From positions 1-64,000 of the forward strand of contig ML991783.1 in assembly GCA_010094025.1 (NCBI GenBank): a stretch of 64,000 nucleotides of DNA, given 5' to 3'. The translations under genes were made by a program, and so were the position numbers. This DNA comes from Viridothelium virens (taxonomy: Eukaryota; Ascomycota; Dothideomycetes; Trypetheliales; Trypetheliaceae). The notes below the pieces were generated by a model. The model worked only from the letters and a program-made list of their open reading frames with translations, made no database searches and was not told where the DNA came from. Below, in pieces: positions 1-10,369 of the stretch. How positions within the stretch are numbered: the first letter of the stretch is position 1; the number at the start of each line of letters is the position of its first letter.

Positions 1-2126
1 GCAGCTCTTGCTATCTTAGATCCTAGGAATTGCATGCTACTAGAACTGCAACCAAAAACAATGAAGCTACTCAATTTATGATGATTTTAGACACCGTTTT
101 CGGAGAAAAGGACTCGATTCATTTCTCTGTGTAACCTGAGGTAAGGGCTCTATATAAACCTCATCGAAAATGAGGACAGTAAAAAACCTAATTAACTAGT
201 AAAATGAGGACCTACGTAGTAGGTTCGAGAATCTCGCGCATTGACCCTCGTGTAGAGCATAGCGAGATTACGCGGTAGGCTAGGTTGATTGGATCAACTT
301 CATGAAGAACATCATGAACATCATCAATTTATATTGCGAGATTGCTTTGTTAATAACACCCTCAGTTTCGCAGATGCTCACTACGATAAAATGTCCAAAC
401 AAACCCCAAGAAGGTAGAAGAAATTGCACTGCGGATATAGATCAACAAACTATCTGATTGTGGTATCCCTTCTATATGAGGTTACTTTGAGCTTGAATAT
501 CCTCCGCTATATACTCCATTGATTCTACTCTCTCCATTCACCCAAATCGGTTAGTGGTATTAAAGCATTAACTCAGCAAAATTACGCTCGGCTCAACCTT
601 AGCTCAGCTTTACTCAGGCTTGCTCAGTCGTGCTCGGTCCTGCTCAGTCTTACTTATATAGTGTCAAAATATCGTTCAGGCTTAAACAACCGTGTTTCAG
701 ATCTGCTCAGTCTTACTCTACGTCCCAATTCTAGGAACTATTCGCTTTCAAATTATCCTTAAGAAAATATCGTCATATATATGCGACTATCGTGGGGATG
801 CCAGAACTGGACATGCAAGAGTAACGGAAGCCATGAATTATGTTAGAAGCTCTATGGACCACCCTTCAAGCCTTGTTAGCTTCTGAGACACGGTGGACTT
901 TTAATTTCGATAACACCTGAGGGCCGTGTCCTTTTCCCTAGCCATTGTCGAGTAGGCACCCGCAAACTCGATCGCAGCGCTGACCATGCAGTCGCCGCCG
1001 ACTCTGGCACTTGTCATAACGGCGCTTGGGGAGGACCCTGAGCTACTGGCGGACCCGTCGCTAACGGCGGAGAGGATATTTTTTGTGCCAATGCAGATGC
1101 GGATCCAGAATTTGACACCGCAGATGATAAGACGTCTGTTTAGGTTTGGGGATGGTGCTAGTATAGTTTCTTCCTTACTCAGCTCTTATGTAGGAGTTCT
1201 CCTCTCGTATATAGAGGCCCCTGCTTTATATAGGGATATTCTGGTTAGTATACGTCTGCGTTTCGTATACGGTGAATATGCTTTTGTCAGGACAGAGTGC
1301 TTAGTAAGTCCGGCTTTGTTGGGAAGGTCTCACAAACAGGCTGAAATATCTCTCAGCGGAGGTGGAAGATACATTCAAGTTTTTACCCCTAAGTTCAAAT
1401 GCATTCCCTCGCCTTATTCCTGGGAAAGGAGAGAATATTGAAGGAAAATAGGTTCCAGGAAGTACAAAAGTTGGCGCCGTAACCCCATAAGCCGCCAAAA
1501 TGCACCGAGACAATACTTCCTGACCAAGGGAGTTGCTACCTGAGCGTTAGTTGGCTCCGGATCTATACGAGCAAGATGATGAGCCGGCTGAGCAGTACGA
1601 TGCTGATACGATACATGACGCAGCCATTCTCTCATGAATCTCGGGACTGTATAGGAAAGAAGTGAGTAGTTCACTCGTTCTTTGAGACAGCTTCTGGGAA
1701 TATAATGCTCACCAAGACTTTTTTCAAACCTTGCTTATGCCAAGATGCGTGTCATTATCTTGAAGCTACTTTGGAAACTCGGTCTCGCATTGGCTCCAGA
1801 ATCAGACCACCATAATTGGACAAGCTCTTAGAAGACTTTCTCAAACGAGGGTTTATGGTAGACTCATCCCAAGATAAGATTGAAGAATGAATGAAGAGGA
1901 CCCTGAGAATTGAGCATCAACATTTACATGTGTAGGAGTTGGTAGTCACGAATTGTTCAGATCAACATGTAATGTCTGAATGTCATGCGGCTCATCTCCT
2001 ATCGGCTTGCGTGATTGACCGTCGTTTATGAAGACCATTATAATGTGTATCAGTCTATGCCTTGAGTGTGTTATAGAAAAGACTCTGATCCCTGATTAAC
2101 TTTTGAGAATACTACAGTTTTATTCT
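1..2126. other. Gene-poor, repeat-bearing stretch
   Basis: I see no convincing gene on either strand. The left part is AT-rich, and positions about 495-890 hold one copy of a dispersed repeat annotated separately. Open frames around 986-1441 (plus) and 1301-1674 (minus) have no recognisable domain and no intron structure that would extend them. The stretch ends at the stop codon of chorismate synthase. Confidence 0.6.
495..890 (+). repeat. Dispersed repeat, copy 1 (decayed)
   Basis: This block aligns by eye with 60320-60690. Shared landmarks are GGTTAGTGG near 549, a GCATT.ACTCAGCAA block near 565, a run of 10-11-bp units built on GCTCAG (about 580-655), and GAAGCCATGAATTAT near 828. Copy 1 is richer in A and T than copy 2, and most differences I could align are C-to-T or G-to-A, the direction expected of repeat-induced point mutation. 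A weaker relative with the same GCTCA-type units lies at about 63420-63600. The family is unknown to me; no coding capacity is evident. Confidence 0.6.
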
Positions 2127-3460
2127 TCATCGCGCGAGCGCCGCCATCTTTCTACCTCCTTGCGTCAAAAGAGCGTCCAGAATGCAAATTGAAGCCATGG
2201 CCTCCACGATTGGAACCGCGCCTAAATATGGTTAGCAGAATCAGTTTTATCGTTATTTGACTTACGCGGAACAACGCAGGGATCATGACGCCCTTTAGCC
2301 TCTAGAAGTCCATCACTTTCTCCTTCAAATGTGATCGTTTGTTGAGGCAGTCCAATCGTTGCAGGCGACTTGAAAGCGACACGAAAAAAGACTGGCGCGC
2401 CGTTCGTGATTCCTCCCTGAATACCTCCGCTGTTGTTCGTCGAGGTTGTGAGCTTTGGTTTCGCAAAGCCGTTCTTGACATCCGAATCCGTGTTGGGGTT
2501 GCGAATAAACATGTCATTGTGGGCGGACCCAGGGATTTCTGTTCCTTCAAATCCAGAGCCGATTTCAAATCCCTTTGTCGCTGGAATGCTGAGCATACCG
2601 TGGGCGAGTGTCGCCTCCAACTTCGAAAACACCGGTTCGCCTAGTCCAGTTGGAACGTTTCGAATGACACACGTAACTGTGCCTCCAATACTGTCCTGGC
2701 GATCTCGAAGCTCGGCAATGCGATGCTCCATTCTGGCAGCCAGTTCCGGGTCTGGACACCGGACAGGCGACTTGTCAACGATTTCCCGTGTAACCGTTTG
2801 AAGCAGTTGAAGAAACTCGGGGTTATGAGAAGTGCACGGGTACTCAGCTGTTGGTGGAATGTGATGAATACTCCCGACAGATGAAACCCAAGCAACAATC
2901 TCAATCCCATGGGCAAGTTTAAGGTAGTGCTCACAAAGAGCGCCTGCCGCCACACGGCCGATTGTTTCTCGCGCACTCGAACGGCCCCCGCCCGACGAGG
3001 CACGAACACCATACTTCTCAAGGTAGGTGAAGTCGGCGTGACTAGGGCGCGGATACTGCCTCATGGTATTACCTTTGTAGTCTGAGGGGCGGAAGTCTTG
3101 GTTTTTGACGACCATGGCTATCGGGGTCCCGAGTGAGACTCCTTCTTCCACCCCTGACTGGATTGACACAATGTCAGCCTCATTCCGAGGTGTCGTAATA
3201 GAGCTTTGACCGGGGCGGCGGCGAGAGATCTGATATCCTGTGTTACAAAGTTCTAGAAAGTACAATGGTTGTTTCATATACTAACCTGAGGCTGAAGTAT
3301 CTCTTCCGAGACCGGGACTCCAGGAGGAAAATTGTCGACAATACATCCAACGCTGGGACAATGGCTACGGAAATTAGCGACCAACGCTTTCCTAGCTCGA
3401 GATAGACATTTACCTCTCGCCGTATGTCGTTACACGCAGAAACTGCCCAAAGGTTGACAT
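2127..3460 (-). CDS. aro2: Chorismate synthase
   Basis: Chorismate synthase converts 5-enolpyruvylshikimate-3-phosphate to chorismate, the last common step of aromatic amino acid synthesis; fungal enzymes also reduce their own flavin. I read four exons: 3414-3460, 3286-3364, 2266-3229 and 2127-2221, giving 394 aa. The start MSTFG and the following VTTYGESHC match the family N-terminus, with the catalytic His in GESH. Further signatures are [34 protein letters not shown] and, across the last intron, [17 protein letters not shown]. The length fits fungal Aro2. The residue after GESHC is Pro where Lys or Arg is usual. The gene reads away from a promoter with a TGAGTCA element (3616-3622) and two CACGTG boxes, suggesting CpcA/Gcn4-type control. 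Confidence 0.97.
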
Positions 3461-3615
3461 GGTCCGTTTTGTTCACGGTTTGTCGGAGACGTACGTTCTA
3501 GGAAAACGTTTGTTGCCAGATCTGTTGCTGTGGACTGGAGCCAACCATCAAATATTACAGCCACTTCTCAAGGTAGACCGTGTGACGTCAACAGTGTCGT
3601 TCTGAGTCCCATTCG

Positions 3616-3622
3616 TGAGTCA
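3616..3622. promoter_or_regulatory. TGAGTCA element upstream of aro2
   Basis: TGAGTCA is the canonical site of Gcn4/CpcA-type bZIP activators of amino acid biosynthesis. It lies about 156 bp upstream of the aro2 start codon. Sites of this form are expected about eight times per 64 kb by chance, so it is the position before an aromatic-pathway gene that supports the call. Confidence 0.6.
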
Positions 3623-3674
3623 CATATGTGGATAATTACTGGTTCTGAACATACCTTACTTCCAGAACGAAAAG

Positions 3675-3696
3675 AAAAAAAAAAAAAAAAAAAAAA
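3675..3696. repeat. 22-nt poly(A) tract
   Basis: An uninterrupted run of 22 A on the plus strand sits in the aro2 promoter, about 215 bp from the start codon. It may act as a nucleosome-excluding poly(dA:dT) tract; this is inference. Confidence 0.7.
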
Positions 3697-3702
3697 CACG
3701 CT

Positions 3703-3722
3703 CACGTGCACTCGCACACGTG
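3703..3722. promoter_or_regulatory. Pair of CACGTG E-boxes
   Basis: Two perfect CACGTG palindromes (3703-3708 and 3717-3722) are spaced 14 bp apart, immediately beside the poly(A) tract and about 250 bp upstream of aro2. CACGTG is the core for bHLH factors such as Cbf1/Pho4 types. Which factor binds here is unknown. Confidence 0.45.
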
Positions 3723-4176
3723 ATGACCTGAACGCAATTGGAACCATGCTCCCGTCTTACCCTATGGCGATAAGGCACGTAGCATGAGTAAGCATGAAAC
3801 GGCTGGGTCCTCCGCGACGAGCGGCTCCAACAAAACAGTGTATACAACCTTTCAGAATGTGTACATGTTTACCTCCTCAATCATGCAAAATTTCAACAAA
3901 TAAGTTCCTCCGATCAGGTTTGCCTGAATTAAACGGAATGATTTTGATGATAGATTTACGTCTTCACTGGTACTGGTCTAGCAGCTCTGCGTGTTCAAAA
4001 ATTTCTCCTTAAAGTGAAGGCGATGTTTCTAGTTTTCTAAGTCTGCTCCATGAACTCTCTCCATGCCCGACAATATTTGTTGATTCTATATGCGTTTACT
4101 CAATCTCGGCAATTACAAATCGAAGCCTCAATCGATTAGTGAACACTACAGATTTTAAAGCGCTCGTTTGCAATAT

Positions 4177-5371
4177 CTATGTATTGAAGTCTGCTACAAT
4201 TCGCCCAGCTATCTCACCCTTGCGAAGTCTTTGCATTGCTTCTGGGAGTTCTCTAAATGGTACAACTTCGCAAATCTGCTTCAAAGCTCCACGTTGAGCG
4301 AATTTGAGAGTTTGATCGATATCAGCCAAGCCAGCTACGACCGTTCCTCGGCATGTGAGATTCCGAAAGCAGAACACGTTGGGATCGGCTCCCAGAAAAG
4401 CTGTGCCAGCAGAAGGAAGTCCAATACACATCACTATAGCACCAACACGGGTGCCAGTCAGTGCGATTGCATTATTGTACGCTGCAGGAGCTGTGACGAA
4501 GACGCTTATTTCATTGTCAGCCTAACACGTCACAGAGTCTCTTATGCTCTTTATCACTTACCCATGTGCCCCTTTTCCGTCCGCAATCATCTTGACTTCC
4601 TCCGCCACATCTTTACTTGTCTTGAAATCGACAAAAGCCTCCGCTCCCGCTACCTTCGTGGCCAGATCCCTTTTCAAATCTCCGGTATCCACTACGATAG
4701 GTCTGAAGCCCATGGCTTTTGCGAGCATCACTCCCTGTGCTCCGACTCCGCCACCACCGCCTGCGAAGCAAGCCCAATTCCCAGGCTTCAGACCCGATTC
4801 CATGAGGCTCCGATAAATCGTGCTTGCACTACACATGATTGGACCGGCAATCTCGTCGCTGACGCCTTCGGGGATCGGACTTGTATAAAGAGCCGGGGAC
4901 ACCACATACTGCTGATAACTGCCGGTTTGAGCGAGACCAGTATATACTGCTGAGGGACAGTAGCATTCCTTGTCACTCCAGCAAAGCTCACAGCTTCCGC
5001 AGACATTCCATATAGGCTTAAGACCGGCACGGTCGCCGAGCTTGAAATTCTTTACATTAGAGCCCAGCTTCACAACAATCCCGGCGCCTTCGTGACCAGG
5101 TGAACGGACTCCAAATTGACTCATGGGGGGAACAGGCAGGTCATTTAGACAAAAGTGAACGTCTGACATACACAGACCCGTAATATTTAGTTTGATGAGA
5201 ACTTCATCGGGGCCTAGAGAGGATTGTTAGTTCGAGATTGTTATAGCTGTTGTTCGACACACCAGGCTCCGGTACTGGCACGTTCTGAATCTCCATATGG
5301 AAGTTAGGCCCCTCGTTGCAAACAACAGCCGCCAAACACTCCTTTGGGATGTGATATTCCTTGTGCTCCAT
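4177..5371 (-). CDS. Zinc-containing alcohol dehydrogenase
   Basis: Medium-chain, zinc-dependent alcohol dehydrogenase (NAD(P)+-linked interconversion of an alcohol and an aldehyde or ketone). Three exons, 5263-5371, 4562-5213 and 4177-4504, give 362 aa. The catalytic zinc ligands are visible as Cys51 (GLCMSD), His77 with Glu78 (PGHEGAG) and the Cys in PIMCSAS. The structural zinc loop has Cys108, 111, 114 and 122 (CGSCELC then C). The nucleotide-binding glycine motif is AGGGGGVGAQG. It resembles fungal ADH I-type enzymes (AlcA/AlcB class). The substrate cannot be told, so no symbol is given. The start is the first ATG of the exon carrying the conserved N-terminus. Confidence 0.93.
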
Positions 5372-6489
5372 AATGCTATACTGTACCTGTCTCTTTTTTA
5401 CGCGAAGCAGACTTCGGAAATCCTTATGACAAAACCAGTGCGAGAGTCTTCACCTTATAATGCCGCTCTTCAAGGAACTCGTCTTCTTGACGCCCTTTAA
5501 CACAGAACACAGCCCTACCTTCCTAAAGCCCGAGGATAAGAGTGCTCAAGCGGGGTTACGAATCAGCCACACATGATAAATCGCGCGGCAGCGTTCCGCA
5601 ACCTTGGGTTAGAATTTGCGAAAAGGGTAAACCGACCGTACCGAAGTCAAGTTGCATAAGTCCAGATCGCCATGTAATGGAGATCACGGTTCAGCAGCTC
5701 GATGGCCAGCTCCTCAAAGTGCGCACGGAGATAAAGTCCAAAATGCGGGGTAGGTTTGGGAAAAAAGAAAAAGAAAAAGTCATTGTCGAGACTGTCATGT
5801 CGTTCCAGCGCGCTGGTGCCTGACGGAGCAGTAATATTGGGATTTGAAGGCCATCCATCTGCGTGCTGGAAACCCAGTGCATAGGTGTAAAGGTACAACC
5901 ATCGATGATTGGTATTGCAATGGCCCGATTTGCAACGATGAACGTCAAATTTAGGCATCGTCCAATACATACCAGTCACACGGCCCTTCTCCAACTGCAG
6001 AGCGGCAGTCTTGTTGATTTAAACAAAAGACTGGGTAAAAATCGTTGACCACTACACCCGCATGGCGAGTAAGATAATCTGGGTCTTGTGCAATTAAAAC
6101 CCTCAGGGTTAAAGTCATCCTTCAAGTCGTCAACTCGACCGATCAGACTAACACTATCATCAACTAACATGAACTTGTTAGTCCAGAGGGCTGAATTTGT
6201 TGCTCTTTACTCGCCCATGAAGGTGCATTAGTCATAGAATGTTGATGAACTTCTCCGAAGCATTCATACTCTTGTCTCCGAAGAAGAGCACAGAAGTGAT
6301 GATCTTTTTACCCAGTGCTTAAGTCGTTAAGGCCAATGCATCAACGCAAAGCATCAAATAGCTTCTGAAATAAAACATGAAATGCAATGGTGATTTGTAG
6401 CTGAAGTTTCTCCTCCTTCCGATTAAACAGAAATTTGTCACTTACAGATAGTTCTTGTCAAGAAGCATCGCTAGACGTGACTTCAGAGT
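5372..6489. other. Intergenic, no gene seen
   Basis: About 1.1 kb between the alcohol dehydrogenase start and the end of the NDUFAF7-like gene. It contains A-rich and T-rich patches (near 5760) and only short open frames without domains. It presumably includes the dehydrogenase promoter. Confidence 0.55.
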
Positions 6490-8326
6490 TCAGACAGTCA
6501 CATCTCCACCAAATCCTACAGGCCTCCTCTTCCGTCCCCCAGTTTCCGCCTCCACATATGGCAAAATGGCCATTGCCTTGTATATCCTCCCCATTCCCTG
6601 TGATCCCCGGTCTACCAGCCGTTGCCAACCTGCCTCGATCCTTTCCACATCTTCCCTCAACCCATCCTTCTTTCCCATCTCCGCTCCTTCATTCCGTCCA
6701 CCTTCCAAACTCTCCTGCCTCTTGTTCGCTCTAGCTATCGCTCCTCTTACCAATTGTCCGACCCTTTCCCTTCCCCCCATCGCTTCCAGCCATATCCCCT
6801 GTTCCACGGGCCCGTGAACCTCAACATTTGGACTTGACCGGATCGCCGCCTCTGCAAGAGCAACAAAATCCACATCGACGCTCAGATCGACACGTCCCGG
6901 CTCCGTAAACGGAGAGACGCGGGCATGGGAGTGGATCCCGCGAAGGGAATTATTGGGGACGGTTGAGGTGGGGCCGTAGTCGAGGATGAGGGCGGCGCCG
7001 GAGGGGTGAGATTTGGTGATCGGGGGTTCGCTGGAACGATTGGAACTGCTAGAAACGGAAGCCGGGGTCGTCCGGGATGCCGACTGGTCGGAGGTTGGTA
7101 TTGTTGCATGGGATTGGTGAGAAGGTGCGACGGACGAGGTTCCGCCGCCAATGCGAGTCGCGAAGTCTGCAGCGTAAAACTGGGATTCGGGTGATATTTC
7201 GATAACGGAGCTCGGTTGGGATCGTAGGGCTTTGTAGCGAGGGGAGAGCTCGGGAAGGTAGAGGCTGTGCGGAGTTGAAGCTTTGGACTGGGTGAGCTGG
7301 AAGTCTGGCTGATTCTCGGCGGCTTTGAGCTCGCCCTCTGTGGCTAGAAAACGGTTGGGAGCTGAAGTTGGAGAAACCACAAGTTCACGCCATTGAGATT
7401 CTTGAGCTTGACGGGATGCCGAAGATGATGGAAGTGCGCCGGCCATTGAGGTTGTGATAGGTGAGTCTGGAGCAGGAGCAATTGACTGGAAGACATGGAT
7501 CGGAAGGGCGTCAAAAAATTCGTGAGCGATGATGAAAGGTGTTTTTGTCGCGTCTGCAAAGACATTAGATACAGTCCCTGGATACGTCCAAGACCAAAGT
7601 ACCTTTAGGAACGAACCGCACATCCTCACACCACGTTATCCTCAACTGCTCTGAATGTTTGCTCGTACTTTGAAAGCCGGTTTCAGTTTCTTGCATGGCC
7701 GCATCTCCGCATAGTAGCTGCTTCTGCGCTTTTCGTAGCGAAGAACTTGCTTCCACAAGATAAACTGAATCGATCGCAGCTGCAAATGGGGGAAAGTTCC
7801 TTATTGTCTATGTCCAATTCAGTCACAATTTCCTGGTCGTGAGAGAGATGCCTACCCTCAAAGCATCATCCATGAGGGTACCTCTTCCTGGTCCCACTTC
7901 CATGATATACACACCTTCGCTTTTTCTGCCTTGCGCGATCCACTCTGCCACCATCCATATTCCTACGAGCTCTCCGAATATTTGAGATATTTCAGGCGAC
8001 GTAACAAAATCGCCCTTCTGGCCAAATTGGTCTCGGCCTTGAGTTTGTGAGGTATAATATCCGCCATCTGGTGAGGTAAGGCATTGTCGCATGTACGCCG
8101 CTACAGAAATCGGACCTGTTGTCTTGTAAGGCATTAGCATTGCTTTCCCAGTCGATAAAGATTTCAATACCGAGATAGCTTCAGCGAGATTCTTTGCCAA
8201 TGGTGTCGACCATTGTCGACTCTGAGAAGAGGCACACCGTATCGGAGATTGACGCGTTGGCAGGGAAGGACGCCATCTTGCGCAGCGGACTGCTGAGCCT
8301 ACCGCTCGAAGGCAGAAGCTATTCAT
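6490..8326 (-). CDS. Complex I assembly methyltransferase NDUFAF7/MidA
   Basis: Mitochondrial SAM-dependent protein arginine methyltransferase of the NDUFAF7/MidA family (DUF185), which methylates an Arg of the 49-kDa complex I subunit during assembly. Three exons, 7856-8326, 7603-7807 and 6490-7553, give 579 aa. The basic N-terminus rich in Arg and Ser looks like a mitochondrial presequence. Family blocks are [28 protein letters not shown], the SAM motif [27 protein letters not shown] and [14 protein letters not shown]. The protein is much longer than the human one (about 440 aa) because of Ser/Pro-rich low-complexity segments, mainly after the AHEFFDALP block and near residues 360-400. The C-terminal [25 protein letters not shown] matches the family block (LRGIRGH...DVDF-like). 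Confidence 0.93.
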
Positions 8327-8791
8327 AAGCTACCTCAGTGTCCACTTTATTCATCCATCTCCATGTATACGCTTTACCGGCTTGAAGTCGTAGGCGATGG
8401 TGAAAAAATGAAAGGTCCGTCTATTTCGATGATGTACGGAGTATGATGCCTATCGAGCTATCACCCTTCGATAATTAGGTAGACAGCTCCCTGGCGCATG
8501 GATCATCTCCTCGACACTCGACTACACTTTGTGAAAATAGTTTATGTATTTTCCAGTGGTGACACACGTTTGATTTATATTTAGTAACTGAACTATCGTG
8601 ATATAATATAATACAATTTTTTTTTTCTCCTGAGAAACATCTTCACCACTCTATGCACATAAAATTAACCGTTCTTCTTATAGTTGAATATACATCTTAA
8701 TCTTCGCTGAATCTATCAAACACGCTTCTTGGTATCCTAAACCAAATGAATTACGAACTCGATTCTTTCACTTCATGCATATGAAAGTACT
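8327..8791. other. Intergenic, no gene seen
   Basis: Short gap between the NDUFAF7-like start and the stop of the Rds1-like gene, AT-rich with a T-run near 8620 that may belong to the 3' end of the Rds1-like transcript. Confidence 0.55.
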
Positions 8792-10369
8792 TTAACCAGC
8801 TTGATAAATACCGAGAGCCCTGACGTGTGGGTTGATCATAGACAGGTTGAACGGAGATAGATCAAGGTACTCATCCGTCAGGGCGACGAACATGGTACCA
8901 TTGACGGTTGGGTCACCCTCATAAACCTCACTTGCAGGTTGGAAGGTTGATCCGCGGTTGGGACCAGTAATTGTGAGGGGAGTGTAGGTAAGGTTAAGTT
9001 GAGCCACCCATGCAACGTACTTAGGATCACCAGCAGTGGTACTAGTAACGTAACTGTTGTTTGGCCCAACCTTCAATCCCGGAGTCTCCCACTCGAAAAC
9101 AACCTCACGGCCAGGGAAACTAAGAGGTTCGGTCTTGTTACGTGTGACACCCGGCTCGCATCCGTAGCCAGTAACATTGAGATTCTGGCAACTCTCGTCC
9201 GAGGGAATAGTTGAGATGCCTGGGTCGGATGTGCGATAACCCGTAACTTCGTAATTTGTGGTATCATTGGCAGAAAGGCGGTTGATATTGGGGTTGTTGA
9301 CGACGTGGAGTGCAGGGAAGTTTTGCCATGCGAGGCGAGTGGTGTTCTCAGGACAGGTGCTAATGTAGGGTGCAAGGTAAGTCCATGCCCAGGACTGAGG
9401 AATACCTGTTTCAAACCAGACAGGCATTGGGAAGAGGCCACTCATCTGGCGGAAAGACATCTGCTGGCGAGCTTCAGTAGCAATTGACTGAGCAAGAAGT
9501 TGCCCAACCTCCCGAGAATCTAGGTGGTTGATAAAGCCCCACACACCAGATTCTCCCCAACGAGTGAGAACCTGATTAAAGTCCAGCCACTCACGCACCG
9601 TGGTATAAGGGTAATTGTAAGTGCATTGAGGAGGAGCGGTCTCGCCAAGCATGTTAGTCAAGAGAGTCGCATGACCAGATTCTTGATTAGCCATGAATTG
9701 GATGAGAGATCGATGCTCGGCAGTGAGGCCAGCTTCGGCGAAATCATCATCAGAGAAGATAGCAAGACCGTTGTTGAAGAGATCGAGCTCGATCCACTCC
9801 TGATAGAGGCCAAGAGTGATGGACTCAAAGTCAAAATCCGAGTTCACCATATAACGAGGCTGGGATCCATTCGTTCCGAGACCGCCATCGGGAGTATAGG
9901 GCGCAGGCAAAGGATTTTGGGGAATTCCGTCGGTGTTATAATACGTCGCAGTTGGATTTGGAGGGAGAGTGCCGACGGAAGCGGCCAGCGTTGCTGGACC
10001 ATTGGCAGCGCCGGTTGTGGTCGCAGAACCTGAAAACGGTCCATGGCTTGTCGCTCCCGTAACATCACTGCTCCTGCGTGGAGGTGCTGATAGGTCGATA
10101 TTTGGGATGGTACCAGTTGGTGGAGCAGTTGCTACGGCAGAAATTTGAGAACCTGGGCCAAAGGTGCTTGCTAAAGGGCCAGCAGTTGGGTTTGGATTGA
10201 CAAAAGAAGCATCAGCATCATTGTAACCTGGTAGATATGCTGTGCTGAACCCAGTCGACTCTGCAGTGCCTGATCCAGAATCAGAGCTCGAGCCATATTG
10301 TTGTGGAGCTGGTGCCGCAGCTACCAAGCCAGCTGCAAGAGCGCAACGAACAATGACTCTCGAATACAT
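8792..10369 (-). CDS. Rds1-like secreted ferritin-like protein
   Basis: Single-exon, 525 aa. Residues 1-20 form a signal peptide (hydrophobic ALAAGLVAAAPA). A Ser/Gly/Pro-rich segment follows to about residue 165, then a ferritin-like four-helix region with carboxylate and His residues (ESITLGLYQEWIELDLFNNG; ANQESGHATLL; EARQQMSFRQMSG). The C-terminal half carries several N-glycosylation sequons (NTT, NDT, NVT, NKT, NLT). The layout matches fungal proteins named after S. pombe Rds1, which is induced by nutrient and other stresses; the biochemical role is not established. It is probably secreted or in the cell wall. Metal binding is only inferred from the fold family. Confidence 0.88.
   Translation of the reverse strand: MYSRVIVRCALAAGLVAAAPAPQQYGSSSDSGSGTAESTGFSTAYLPGYNDADASFVNPNPTAGPLASTFGPGSQISAVATAPPTGTIPNIDLSAPPRRSSDVTGATSHGPFSGSATTTGAANGPATLAASVGTLPPNPTATYYNTDGIPQNPLPAPYTPDGGLGTNGSQPRYMVNSDFDFESITLGLYQEWIELDLFNNGLAIFSDDDFAEAGLTAEHRSLIQFMANQESGHATLLTNMLGETAPPQCTYNYPYTTVREWLDFNQVLTRWGESGVWGFINHLDSREVGQLLAQSIATEARQQMSFRQMSGLFPMPVWFETGIPQSWAWTYLAPYISTCPENTTRLAWQNFPALHVVNNPNINRLSANDTTNYEVTGYRTSDPGISTIPSDESCQNLNVTGYGCEPGVTRNKTEPLSFPGREVVFEWETPGLKVGPNNSYVTSTTAGDPKYVAWVAQLNLTYTPLTITGPNRGSTFQPASEVYEGDPTVNGTMFVALTDEYLDLSPFNLSMINPHVRALGIYQAG

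Larger units (their letters stand above)
3461..4176. other. aro2 / alcohol dehydrogenase intergenic region
   Basis: This gap holds the aro2 promoter (elements annotated separately) and the 3' flank of the alcohol dehydrogenase gene. No gene is seen. Confidence 0.6.

Noticed and set aside
986-1441. 151-codon open frame on the plus strand
   Set aside because: It lies next to the dispersed repeat, has no domain, and its composition does not look coding.
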